Assembly (NCBI GenBank): GCA_002716585.1
Contig: PBBL01000047.1
Location: 124,001 to 188,000 of the forward strand
From: Myxococcales bacterium
GTDB lineage: Bacteria; Myxococcota_A; Bradymonadia; Bradymonadales; GCA-2716585
Reading direction: 5' to 3'
DNA: 64,000 nt
In this document: positions 51,863 to 60,712 of the stretch, in pieces
Layout: every line of letters starts with the position of its first letter
Numbering within the stretch: the first letter of the stretch is position 1
Notes under the pieces: generated by a model
Database searches by the model: none
What the model saw: the letters and a program-made list of their open reading frames with translations, nothing else
What the model was told of the DNA's origin: nothing
Translations under genes and position numbers: made by a program

Positions 51863-53356
51863 ATGCACCTGCACCTGGAGCTGATCTCTGGACTCGCTGG
51901 CGACATGACGGTCGCCGCGCTGCTCGACATGGGGGTCCCGATCGCGGTCGTGCGGGAGGCGCTCGAGGCGCTCCCGCTGGAGGGGTGGGAGATCGCGACC
52001 CGCTCGGTGGACTGCGGCATGGCCTGCACCGGGCTGAAGTTCGACGTGTTGGTGGACGGTCGTCCTGCGGACGCTCCGCCTGAGGGTGGTCACAGCCACG
52101 ATCACGCACACGACCAGGCGCACGACCACACCCATCGTCACGAGCATGGCCATGAGCACGAGCACACGCACGATCACGGTCACTCCCATGACCACGCGCC
52201 TGCCCACGAGCATGGTCATGATCACGAGCACAAACACGATCACGGCCACAGCCACGACCACGCGCCAGCCCACGATCATGGCCACGGCCACGATCATGGT
52301 CACTCCCATCATCACTCAGGTGGTCACGACGGGAGCTGGCGCGGCATCCGAGCGATGTTGAACGCCGCGCCGCTGCGAGACGGCGTGCGTCGCCGCGCGG
52401 TGGACATCTTCGCGCGCATCGCGGCGGCGGAGGCCCGCGTTCACGGGATGGCGGTTGACGACGTCGTGTTCCACGAGGTCGGGGCGCTGGACAGCGTCGT
52501 GGACATCGTGGCGGCGGCGGCCTGCGTGGATCACCTGAACCCGTCACGGATCACCTTCTCGGAGGTGCCGCTGGGGCGAGGCTTTACGCGCAGCCAGCAT
52601 GGTCGGATCCCGGTTCCCGCGCCTGCGACGCTGTTGATCCTGGCAGGGGCCGAGGTGCGGGGGACCGAGCTGGCCTATGAGCTGGTGACCCCGACGGGCG
52701 CGGGGATCATCGCGGCGCTCGCCGACGGCTTCGGGCCGATCCCCGCTGGGAAGCTCGTTGCGGTCGGCCACGGTGCGGGGACGCGCCGCCTCCCTGACCG
52801 ACCGAACATGGTCCGCGCGATGTCATTTGAGTCGAGCGCGGCTCGGGACCAGACCTCGGCGACCGGGTGGGTGACCAGCTCCGACGTGGTGATCGAGGCC
52901 AACATGGACGACGCGACCGGGGAGCTGTGCGGCTGGTTGGCGGAGCGCCTGTTCGAGGCGGGAGCGCTCGATGTCTGGTGGACCCCGATACAGATGAAGA
53001 AGGGACGACCGGCGTGGACCCTGTCGGCGTTGTGCGAGCCTGGAGCCCGTGATACCTTGATGACGGTCATCATGGAAGAGGGGACCTCGATCGGGGTGCG
53101 CACCACGACGGTCCATCGCTACAAGAGTCACCGCGGCCGCGCTGTGGTCCACACGACGTGGGGCGACGTGCAGATCAAGGTGGCGAGCGTCGGAGGCCGG
53201 GTGAGCAACGTGGCGCCGGAGTACGAGTCGGCCCGCGCGCTGGCCAGCGCCACCGGACAACCCCTCAAGGTGATCCTCCAGAGCGCGATGGCCGCCGGTT
53301 GGGCGCGTTACCCGGTGGGGAGTGACTGGGCTGAAGATGAGGCAGAGGCCGTTTGA
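51863..53356 (+). CDS. larC: Nickel insertion protein LarC with a large His-rich loop
   Basis: 497 residues. It inserts nickel in the pincer cofactor by a CTP-dependent cyclometallation. The N-terminus ISGLAGDMTVAALLDMG and the motif HEVGALDSVVDIVAAAAC are family features, followed by TPTGAGIIAAL. Between residues about 75 and 154 lies an extraordinary His/Asp/Glu-rich insert with over thirty His, containing two 22-residue tandem units; LarC normally has a shorter His stretch. It is one uninterrupted frame, unlike the frameshifted LarC1/LarC2 of Lactobacillus. The His-rich part probably stores or delivers nickel. The next sensor gene begins inside its 3' end. Confidence 0.94.
   Translation: MHLHLELISGLAGDMTVAALLDMGVPIAVVREALEALPLEGWEIATRSVDCGMACTGLKFDVLVDGRPADAPPEGGHSHDHAHDQAHDHTHRHEHGHEHEHTHDHGHSHDHAPAHEHGHDHEHKHDHGHSHDHAPAHDHGHGHDHGHSHHHSGGHDGSWRGIRAMLNAAPLRDGVRRRAVDIFARIAAAEARVHGMAVDDVVFHEVGALDSVVDIVAAAACVDHLNPSRITFSEVPLGRGFTRSQHGRIPVPAPATLLILAGAEVRGTELAYELVTPTGAGIIAALADGFGPIPAGKLVAVGHGAGTRRLPDRPNMVRAMSFESSAARDQTSATGWVTSSDVVIEANMDDATGELCGWLAERLFEAGALDVWWTPIQMKKGRPAWTLSALCEPGARDTLMTVIMEEGTSIGVRTTTVHRYKSHRGRAVVHTTWGDVQIKVASVGGRVSNVAPEYESARALASATGQPLKVILQSAMAAGWARYPVGSDWAEDEAEAV
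52151..52282 (+). repeat. 66-bp tandem repeat inside the His-rich loop of LarC
   Basis: Two adjacent 66-base units (52151-52216 and 52217-52282) encode 22-residue sequences of the type H-x-H-x-H-x-HDHGHSHDHAPAH. A partial third unit follows. Base-level similarity shows recent in-frame duplication and not array or CRISPR structure. Confidence 0.85.
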
Positions 53357-54983
53357 CATCTGGGTCGTGGACGACGAACCCGCCACGCTCGCGTTGCTGG
53401 AGGAGGTGCTGGGCGATGAAGACTGGCGTCTCGAAGCGTTCACGCGGGCGCGCTCGTTGCTCGACGCCGCGGAGCGGCGCTCCGCGGACCTCCTGATCCT
53501 CGACCTCAACATGTCGGGCCTCGACGGATTGGAGCTGATGCGTCACCTCCAGCGCCTGCCGAGCTTCTCCTCGGTGCCGGTGATCGTCCTGACCGTCCAC
53601 GGCAGCGAGGAGATCCTGGTGGAGGCGCTGGACATGGGCGCCGCCGATCTGATCCGCAAGCCCTTCCGCCCGGCTGAGCTGTACAGCCGGGTGCGCGCGC
53701 AGCTGAGGACCCGAGAGCTGGTCCTCGATCTGGAGCGCAAGCGGAAGGAGGCCAGCTTCCTCCTCGACATGAGCAGCGCCCTCAACTCCAGCCTCAACAC
53801 GCAGCGCGTGCTCGGGGAGCTGGTCGCGGGCGCCTCGCGCACCCTGGACGTCGAGCGGTGCTCGATCGCGCTGCTCGGCGATGAGGAGTTCGACGCGAGC
53901 ACCGACGGCGAGTACCCGATGTGCCGCCTGGTGGCCGCGAGCGATGACCGCAACCTGTCGAACTTCCCGCTTGAGATCGCCAACTACCCGGAGATCCGCC
54001 GGGTGCTGGACACCCGCAGGCCGTTGGTGATCGAGGACGTCGCCAGCTCCGCCTTGATGGAGTCGGTCAGCGCCCACCTCGCCGAGCGGGGCGTGAAGTC
54101 CCTGGCGCTGTTCCCCATGCGTGTGGAGTCCGACCTCGTCGGGGTCTTGATCCTCCGCAGCGCCACGCCGCTGGGGGAGGAGCGCTACGGCATGGCTCAG
54201 GCGACCGCGAACGTCGCCGCCGTGGCGATCCGCAACGCCCGGATGTTCGAGGCGATTCAGCGTGAGCGCTGGCGGCTGGACGTGGCCCTGAACGAGCTGC
54301 AACACACCAAGGACTTCCTGGCCAACCTGATCGACTCGTCGGTGGACGCCATCGTGGCGGCGGACACCTCGGGGACGGTGATCGTCTTCAACAAGGTCGC
54401 GGAGAAGGCGCTGGGCTACGACGCGCGCGTCGTCATCGGCCTGCTCAAGGTCTGGGAGATCTACCCCGAGGACGGCGCCCGGGAGTTGATGCAGCTGCTG
54501 CGCAGCCCGGATCACGGCGGGGTCGGGCGCCTCACCTTGACCGAGGTCGAGCTGGTGGATCGCTACGGCCAGCGGGTGCCGGTGTCCATGTCGGGCGCCA
54601 TCCTCTACGAAGACGGCGTGGAGGCCGCGACCGTCGGGGTGTTCAGCGATCTGAGGGATCGGCAGCGGATGGAGCGGCAGCTCGCCCAGGCCAACGAGGA
54701 GCTGGAGCGGGCGCGGCGTCAGGTCGTCACGGCGGAGCTGGCGGGCGCCGCCGCGCACGAGCTGAACCAGCCCCTCACCAGCGCGCTCGGGTACGCCGAG
54801 CTGCTCAAGATGCGCCTGCCCGATGACGACCCCAACCACGCCGCGGCGGACATGGTGCTGGAGCAGATCCGCCGCATGGCGCGGATCGTGCGCCAGATCG
54901 GGAAGCTCGACACCTACAAGACGCGGCCCTACCTCGGAGAGACCCACATCGTGGACCTGAGCAGCGGTGGGGGTGATGACTGA
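53337..54983 (+). CDS. Sensor/regulator: REC, GAF, PAS, HisKA without an ATPase domain
   Basis: 548 residues from the ATG at 53337, overlapping the end of larC. A receiver domain (1-120) has the acidic pair DDE (12-14), phospho-acceptor Asp56 in LILDLN and Lys in IRKPF. A GAF domain (about 150-305), a PAS domain (about 325-440) and a HisKA-like dimerisation helix with AAAHELNQPLTS follow. The protein ends about 70 residues later, so the HATPase_c domain is missing. The next gene is a complete histidine kinase whose start overlaps this stop, so the phosphate on the His could come from it. Confidence 0.92.
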   Translation: MRQRPFDIWVVDDEPATLALLEEVLGDEDWRLEAFTRARSLLDAAERRSADLLILDLNMSGLDGLELMRHLQRLPSFSSVPVIVLTVHGSEEILVEALDMGAADLIRKPFRPAELYSRVRAQLRTRELVLDLERKRKEASFLLDMSSALNSSLNTQRVLGELVAGASRTLDVERCSIALLGDEEFDASTDGEYPMCRLVAASDDRNLSNFPLEIANYPEIRRVLDTRRPLVIEDVASSALMESVSAHLAERGVKSLALFPMRVESDLVGVLILRSATPLGEERYGMAQATANVAAVAIRNARMFEAIQRERWRLDVALNELQHTKDFLANLIDSSVDAIVAADTSGTVIVFNKVAEKALGYDARVVIGLLKVWEIYPEDGARELMQLLRSPDHGGVGRLTLTEVELVDRYGQRVPVSMSGAILYEDGVEAATVGVFSDLRDRQRMERQLAQANEELERARRQVVTAELAGAAAHELNQPLTSALGYAELLKMRLPDDDPNHAAADMVLEQIRRMARIVRQIGKLDTYKTRPYLGETHIVDLSSGGGDD

Positions 54984-56535
54984 GTCACCCTCGTTGGCCT
55001 CGACGGCGCTCGTCTTCATGCGTCAGATGGTCGCGCTCAACCGCAGCGTGGACATTCTGCACGCCGAGGAGGAGATCCTCAGCCTGTTCTGCGCCACCCT
55101 CGTGGATCTGATGGGTGACGTCGGGGTGGTGTTGCAGCTCCACCGCGACGGCGCCGCGCCCTCAACCTTCGTGAGGCCGTTCGGCGGCGAGCTGCACCCC
55201 GCGCCGACGACCCCTCGCCTCGCGGCGACCGAGGATGAGGTGCTTCAGGAAGACGCCTTGCTGCTCACCGACGCGGTGCGCGGCTGCCGGTTTCGGCTCG
55301 ACGCCACCGGCGAGCCCATGGGGCTGCTCCAGATCGAGGTGCGCGACGAGCTGAAGCTGACCCTCGCCGAGCGTGAGATGCTGCTGCTGTTCGCCCAGCA
55401 CCTGTGCATGGCGTTGGCGCGCCACGCGGCGTCGATGTCCAAGCGCGACGTCAGCAGCTCCCACCTGCTCCTCAACGAGATCGACGCGCTGGTGCTCATC
55501 TGCGACCCTGAGCGCCGGATCCGCGCCGCCAACCGCGCGTTCCGCCGCACCGTCGCGCGCGACGCGTCCGGCGACCTTCAGGTCATCGGCCAGGACGTGC
55601 TCGGCTTCACGACCCGCGAGGACCGCCAGGTGCTCACGAACGCCGCCGCCCGCGTCATGGCCTCCAAGAGCGGGCAGACCATCCGGGTGAGGCTGGGCGA
55701 GGAGCCCTACACCATGCACCTCTCCCACCTCGGCACCCCGGGCGGGGTGACCGGCTTCTCCGCCGTGTGTTACCGCGCGCCCGAGCTGAGCGCCCCGGCG
55801 GAGTCGCCCACGGCGGCGCTCCCCAGAGAGCTGGAGCACCGCCTCGGCGAGTCCCAGCGGCTGATCGCCCTGGGGCGGCTGGCGACCGGGCTCGCTCATG
55901 AACTCAAGAGCCCGATGACCACCATCCTCAGCTACGCGGACTACCTGCTCAGCAAGTACCGCGGGAGCCTCTTTGAGACCCGCGACAGCGAACGCCTGGA
56001 GCGGATCATCACCGACGTCGAGCGCATGGACCAGTCGGTGCGCGATCTGATCACGTTCGCCCAGGTCGACAAGGACAGCGCCGAGCTGATCGGCCTCCAC
56101 GAGCTGATGCGCGACGCCGTCGCGATGTCCGGGCCGATCATGCACGCGCGCTCGATCGTCTACGACCTGCGGCTCGACGACGATCGGATCGTCGCTCGCC
56201 CCGGTCACGTCCGACACATCTTCATCAACCTCCTGCGCAACGCCGCCTTCGCCATGGAGGGCAACCCGAGCGGCGCCCTCACGCTGAGGACCTACGGGGA
56301 GGGCGATCAGGTGATCGCCGAGGTGATCGACGAAGGGTGCGGGATCCCCGAGCATGAGCGCGAGCGCATCTTCGAGCCCTTCTTCTCCACCCGAAAGGGG
56401 CGAGGCGGCTCGGGCATCGGGCTGTCGATCGTGCAGATGCTCGCCTCCCGACAGCGCGCTCAGGTCCACGTCTCCAGCGAGGTCGGCGTGGGGAGCTGCT
56501 TCCAGCTCTCCTTCCCTCGCCCCGACTCCAACTGA
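54976..56535 (+). CDS. Histidine kinase: GAF, PAS, HisKA, HATPase_c
   Basis: 519 residues from the ATG at 54976, eight bases inside the previous gene. A GAF-like domain fills about 20-150, a PAS-like domain about 170-275. HisKA has LAHELKSPMTT with the phospho-acceptor His. The ATPase domain has the N-box LLRNAAFAM, the G1 motif EVIDEGCGIPEHE, the F-box IFEPFFSTRKGRGGSGIGLSI (split by the G2 box) and a final Gly-rich strand. No transmembrane segment is seen, so it is a soluble sensor. It lies in the lar cluster between larC and larA and may couple a metabolic or metal signal to the receiver protein. Confidence 0.94.
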   Translation: MTESPSLASTALVFMRQMVALNRSVDILHAEEEILSLFCATLVDLMGDVGVVLQLHRDGAAPSTFVRPFGGELHPAPTTPRLAATEDEVLQEDALLLTDAVRGCRFRLDATGEPMGLLQIEVRDELKLTLAEREMLLLFAQHLCMALARHAASMSKRDVSSSHLLLNEIDALVLICDPERRIRAANRAFRRTVARDASGDLQVIGQDVLGFTTREDRQVLTNAAARVMASKSGQTIRVRLGEEPYTMHLSHLGTPGGVTGFSAVCYRAPELSAPAESPTAALPRELEHRLGESQRLIALGRLATGLAHELKSPMTTILSYADYLLSKYRGSLFETRDSERLERIITDVERMDQSVRDLITFAQVDKDSAELIGLHELMRDAVAMSGPIMHARSIVYDLRLDDDRIVARPGHVRHIFINLLRNAAFAMEGNPSGALTLRTYGEGDQVIAEVIDEGCGIPEHERERIFEPFFSTRKGRGGSGIGLSIVQMLASRQRAQVHVSSEVGVGSCFQLSFPRPDSN

Positions 56536-56555
56536 ACCGTCGCAGAGGAGCCCCC

Positions 56556-57815
56556 GTGCCGTCACCCTCGCCCCCCGATCTCGCGCGCGCCTCGTTGCGC
56601 CACCTCAGCGCCGCCGCCGTCACCGCGCGGATCCCGCTGGACCGTTTGGGCGACGGCGGGTTGTTGGAGTGGCTTCGGCAGGCCCCCGAGGCGCCCCTCC
56701 ACGTCACCCTGATCATCCCCGACGACACCCGACCGCTCCCGCCCGGCCAGCTCCTCCCGCCGCTCCTCTCTCGCCTGACCACGCTGAATCGACCGCTCAA
56801 CGTGCACGTGCTCGTCGGGCTGGGCCTCCACGCCCCCTCCGGCCTCGACTTCACCCGGGACCTCGCCGAGGCGTTGGAGCCCTTCCGCGACACCCTCGCG
56901 GCGACGTGGTCGTTTCACGACGCCGCGGCGACCGAGCGGGCTGGCCTCCCCCTCAACCGACACGTGATGAGCCGGTCGCGCGGCGGCGCGACCGACCGGG
57001 TGGTCACGGTGGGCCTCGTGGAGCCGCATCAATATGCAGGGTTTTCAGGTGGTTATAAGGGGTTATCCATCGGCTGCGGCGCGACCTCGACCATTGGCCG
57101 GATCCACAGCCTGAAGCTGCTGCGCGACGAAGGGGTCGCGATCGGCAACATCGACGGCAACCCTTTCCGTGACGTCCTCAACGCCACAGCGCGCGCCGAC
57201 TCCGCGCCGACTTGGGCGATCGCGCTCGTCCCCTCGCCGGACGGTGAGGGGTTCGTGGGGTTGTTCGAGGGCGAGCCGCTCCAGACCTTCCGTGAGGCGG
57301 CCCTGCATGCCCGGGAGCGACTCATGGTCCCGGTGCGCGAGCCGTTCGACTTTGCCCTCATCGGTGTCCCGGAGGTCAAGGCGCTCAACTTCTACCAGGC
57401 CTCTCGGGCGCTGACCTACCTGGCGCTGCACCCCTCCCCGTGCGTGCGCCCGGGAGGGGCGTTGGTGATCGAGGCCACCTGCCCGGACGGCTATGGGCAG
57501 GGAGCGGGCGAGCGCTCCTTTCAGAGGACGCTGGCCCGAGGCGCGGGCGCGCTCCTCCGTGAGCTGTCCGGCGCCTCCGACCCCCCGGAGGCTCCAGGGG
57601 GTGGGGCGCAGCGCGCCTACGTCCTGGCGAAGGCCCTTGACCGCTTCGACTGTGTCCTGATCGGCGGGCCGGATCTCCCCGAAGCTCGCCAGGCCGGGCT
57701 CCGCCAGCTTGACCACGCGGAGCAACTCGATTTGAGCGGCGTCGGGCTCGTCGTCGCCGATCCGTTCGTGGCCACCCCCTACCTCGACGCCCGGGAGCGA
57801 ACCCATGCCCCCTGA
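56556..57815 (+). CDS. larA: Nickel-pincer-dependent LarA-family racemase/isomerase
   Basis: 419 residues from a GTG with AGAGGAG six bases upstream. The key LarA residues are conserved with identical spacing: DDTR (Asp56, Arg59), His92 in GLGLH, His158 in EPHQYAGFSGG, Lys168 in GGYKG (the Lys that tethers the pincer in lactate racemase) and His184 (nickel ligand). In L. plantarum LarA these are 72, 75, 108, 174, 184 and 200, so all are shifted by 16. The substrate may be lactate or another 2-hydroxyacid. Its larB and larC helpers are upstream. Confidence 0.92.
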   Translation: MPSPSPPDLARASLRHLSAAAVTARIPLDRLGDGGLLEWLRQAPEAPLHVTLIIPDDTRPLPPGQLLPPLLSRLTTLNRPLNVHVLVGLGLHAPSGLDFTRDLAEALEPFRDTLAATWSFHDAAATERAGLPLNRHVMSRSRGGATDRVVTVGLVEPHQYAGFSGGYKGLSIGCGATSTIGRIHSLKLLRDEGVAIGNIDGNPFRDVLNATARADSAPTWAIALVPSPDGEGFVGLFEGEPLQTFREAALHARERLMVPVREPFDFALIGVPEVKALNFYQASRALTYLALHPSPCVRPGGALVIEATCPDGYGQGAGERSFQRTLARGAGALLRELSGASDPPEAPGGGAQRAYVLAKALDRFDCVLIGGPDLPEARQAGLRQLDHAEQLDLSGVGLVVADPFVATPYLDARERTHAP

Positions 57816-59865
57816 AGACGCGCTCGCCAACCTGATCGCCCGTATTGAGTCGCTGCGCGCCCTCGTCGTCGCGGTCGCCAACGCCATCGCCGACTCCCTC
57901 GACGTCACCGCGGACGGTCGCCAGGGGCACCACGCCCGCCTGGAGGCCCACCACGCCCGGATCGCCCCCTTGCGCGAGGCGGACACGCCGCTGGCTCGCT
58001 TGAGCGAGCGCTTCGGGCTGGACATCCTCGACGAGGACATCCTCCTCCTGTCGCTCGCCGCGTCGCTCGATCGGCGCTTCGGTCAGCTCATGGCGTCGTT
58101 GCAGCGGGCCTTCGCCACGACCCACCCGACCGTGGATCTGGTGCTCGGCCTCCTCACGGTGGGCTTCCGCGCCCGGCTTGAGGCGTTGAGGCGCTTTGAG
58201 CCCGACGCGCCGCTCCTCACCCAGGGGCTCATCCACCTCAACTCCCCGGCGATGAACCCCTCGCGGCTGGCCAGCGAGGTGCGCATCTCCGAGCGGATCC
58301 AGCGCCTGCTCCTCTACGGCGACACCACGGTCCGCGCCGTCGGTGATTACGCGATCCTCTCGACGCCGCGCCGCGGGATGGACGACGCGCTCCTGCCGGA
58401 GCTGGACGCCTCGCGCCTCACGAGCGTCCTCGACGCCCACGCCGCGCTCCATGAGCGCTGTGGGCCAGGCGCGGCGCTCATCCTCCTGAGCGGCGCCAGC
58501 GGCACCGGCAAGACCCTCACCGCCGAGGCCTGCGCCCATCACCTTGGCCTCTCCTTGATGACCATCGACGCCAACGCCCTCAGCGTCCAGCTCGCCCGAG
58601 GCCGTGAGGCGCTGGTGCAGCTGATCCACGAAGCCTCCAGCGCCAACGCGCTGATGTTCTTCGATCACTGCGAGCTGCTCTTTGGCACCCGGCTCCAGGG
58701 CAACCGTGACCTGCCCTTCCTGCTCGACGCGCTCGACGCTGCTACCGCGCCGATCCTCCTGGCGACCTCGCTGGAGAACATGGTCGATCCCATGGTTCAC
58801 CGCCGGGTGCTGCTTCGGCTCGCCCTCGACACGCCGCCGCCCGCGCACCGGGAGATCATCTGGAGGCGCGCCTTGTCCACCGAGGTGCCGCTCTCCGAGG
58901 AGGTCGAGCTGCCGTTCGTCGCGGAGCAGTACGACTTCAACGGCGGTCAGATCGACCTGGCGGCGCGCCTGGCCTCGGCGCGCGCGCTGGCCCGTGACCC
59001 CGACGCGCCGGTCGTTGAGCCGAAGGACATCGAAGACGCCAGCGAGGCGAGGCGCCAGCACCACCTGGCGCAGCTCGCCGTCCGCTCCGTCACCCACCTT
59101 CGGCTCGACGACCTCGTCCTCCCCGAGGAGATGATGCTCACCATCCGCTCGATCCTCTCGGCGGTGCGCAACCGCAGGCGGATCTTCGAGGAGTGGGGCT
59201 TTGGTGAGCGGCTCATCACCGGGCGAGGGCTCTCGATGCTGTTTCGGGGGACGAGTGGCACGGGCAAGACGCTCACCGCCGAGATCATCGCCGGTGAGCT
59301 GGCGCTGCCGCTGTACCGCGTCTCGATCCCGCGTATCGTGAGCAAGTACATCGGGGAGACGGAGCAGAACCTCGAAAAAGCCTTCCGAGAGGCGGAGGTC
59401 GCGGGCGCGATCCTGCTCTTTGATGAGGCCGACTCCATCTTCACCAAGCGCGTCGAGGTCAGCTCCTCGACCGATCGCTACAGCAACATGGAGGTCAACC
59501 TCCTCTTGCAGGAGATGGAGCGCTTTGAGGGGGTCGTCGTCCTGACCACCAACCTCGACGCGGCCATCGACGACGCCTTTGAGCGGCGCCTCAACTACAA
59601 GCTCGACTTCCCGTTCCCCGACGACCACCTGCGCTACCAGATCTGGCAGCGCCTCATCCCCGACAGCGCCCCGCGGGATTTCGACGACGACGACCTGAGC
59701 TACCTCGCCGAGCACTTCGAGCTGACCGGCGGCTCCATCAAGAACGTCGTCCTCCGCGCCGCCTACACCGCGGCCGAGCGAGGCGACCCCATCAACGTCG
59801 AGCACCTCGAGGCCGCCGCCTTCCAGGAGTACAAGGAGCTGGGCAAGCTGATCCGCAACGTGTGA
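57805..59865 (+). CDS. Tandem AAA+ ATPase
   Basis: 686 residues, overlapping larA by 11 bases. An N-terminal helical domain (about 1-200) precedes two AAA+ modules. The first (about 205-400) has Walker A GASGTGKTL but a weak Walker B (MFFDHCEL), so it may bind but not hydrolyse ATP. The second (about 450-680) has Walker A GTSGTGKTL, the pore-like VSKYIGETEQNL, Walker B LLFDEADSIF, the sensor LTTNLD and Arg fingers in AFERRL. It resembles ATPases of secretion and contractile-particle clusters, but no such genes are near. A chaperone or remodelling role for the lar or sensor genes is inferred from the overlap. Confidence 0.9.
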   Translation: MPPEDALANLIARIESLRALVVAVANAIADSLDVTADGRQGHHARLEAHHARIAPLREADTPLARLSERFGLDILDEDILLLSLAASLDRRFGQLMASLQRAFATTHPTVDLVLGLLTVGFRARLEALRRFEPDAPLLTQGLIHLNSPAMNPSRLASEVRISERIQRLLLYGDTTVRAVGDYAILSTPRRGMDDALLPELDASRLTSVLDAHAALHERCGPGAALILLSGASGTGKTLTAEACAHHLGLSLMTIDANALSVQLARGREALVQLIHEASSANALMFFDHCELLFGTRLQGNRDLPFLLDALDAATAPILLATSLENMVDPMVHRRVLLRLALDTPPPAHREIIWRRALSTEVPLSEEVELPFVAEQYDFNGGQIDLAARLASARALARDPDAPVVEPKDIEDASEARRQHHLAQLAVRSVTHLRLDDLVLPEEMMLTIRSILSAVRNRRRIFEEWGFGERLITGRGLSMLFRGTSGTGKTLTAEIIAGELALPLYRVSIPRIVSKYIGETEQNLEKAFREAEVAGAILLFDEADSIFTKRVEVSSSTDRYSNMEVNLLLQEMERFEGVVVLTTNLDAAIDDAFERRLNYKLDFPFPDDHLRYQIWQRLIPDSAPRDFDDDDLSYLAEHFELTGGSIKNVVLRAAYTAAERGDPINVEHLEAAAFQEYKELGKLIRNV

Positions 59866-59881
59866 TCGTGGCGCCCTGGCG

Positions 59882-60643
59882 TCACCAGGTCACGGCGTCC
59901 TGCGCCAGCGCCAGGTCCTCGGGCGTGTCGATCTCGCGCCAACCGCCCTGGACCTGCACGGCCCAGGCCTTGTGCCCCTGGTCGATGAGGAGCTGGAGCA
60001 GGTCCGAGCTGTACGCCTTGCGGACCGCGCCGAGCTGCCCCCACTCGCCGTCGAGCCCGATCCGCTCGACCAGCTCGCGGTAGGCGGCGCGCCACGCCTC
60101 GGCGGCCTCGGCGCTCACCCCGAGCAGCCCGATGAACTCGCCCAGCGAGCCGTCCCCGGGCACCCGCTTGCCGACGTCGGTCATGTCGCCGTTGGCGTCG
60201 ATGAGGGCGTTCTCGGCCTGCTCGGGCGGGTGCCAGTCGCGCCCCTCGTAGACCTCCTCCCAGGCCGTGTCGACGATCCCCGCCATGGGGTGCCCGTCAG
60301 CCAACGCGTCGAGGATGAGCCCCACGTAGGACGGGTCGAAGGTCGTGTCGCCGTAGGAGATGAAGAAGCCACCCTCCATCGCGGGCTCGGCGCAGAACAG
60401 CGAGTAGAGCAGCCCGGTGGTCTCCCACGCCGGGTTGTCGAACGTGACCACGCCTGGCGGCGTGATGTGGTCGGCCAGGTAGCCGCGGACGACGGCGATG
60501 TCGGTGACGCCGTGGGCGCGGTAGGCCTCGATCGGGCGGTCGAGGAGGGTCCGCCCGCCGACCACCATCTGGCACTTGGGGGTGTCGTCCGTCAGATCGC
60601 CGAGGCGGCTGCCGCGCCCGGCGGCGAGTATGATCGCATGCAT
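59882..60643 (-). CDS. Nucleotidyltransferase, CTP-type sugar or alcohol phosphate
   Basis: 253 residues from the ATG at 60643 with GGAG nine bases upstream. The NTP_transferase motif IILAAGRGSRLGDLTDDTPK (residues 3-22) gives the nucleotide-binding loop, and FISYGDTTFDP holds the Asp pair. The C-terminus ends with the WREIDTPEDLALA motif of the phosphocholine/inositol-phosphate cytidylyltransferase group. Together with the CDP-alcohol phosphatidyltransferase encoded upstream in the same direction, it may make the CDP-activated head group for a phospholipid. The alcohol cannot be told from sequence. Confidence 0.9.
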   Translation of the reverse strand: MHAIILAAGRGSRLGDLTDDTPKCQMVVGGRTLLDRPIEAYRAHGVTDIAVVRGYLADHITPPGVVTFDNPAWETTGLLYSLFCAEPAMEGGFFISYGDTTFDPSYVGLILDALADGHPMAGIVDTAWEEVYEGRDWHPPEQAENALIDANGDMTDVGKRVPGDGSLGEFIGLLGVSAEAAEAWRAAYRELVERIGLDGEWGQLGAVRKAYSSDLLQLLIDQGHKAWAVQVQGGWREIDTPEDLALAQDAVTW

Positions 60644-60712
60644 GTGTGGTTGCTCCGGTTGGTGATGCTGACTCGACACGAGTCCTTGTGAGGTGCTGCG
60701 CGCGGACCCGGC

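Noticed and set aside
52087-52325. Regular short repeats that could be read as a CRISPR-like array
   Set aside because: The repeats are in frame and encode His-rich tandem units of LarC with no spacers.
57385-59805. An 806-codon minus-strand frame opposite larA and the AAA+ gene
   Set aside because: The plus strand has intact LarA and AAA+ motifs. The antisense product is a His/Arg-rich shadow.
57805-59865. Extracellular contractile injection system cluster suggested by the AAA+ ATPase
   Set aside because: No sheath, tube, baseplate or tail-fibre gene occurs anywhere in the window.
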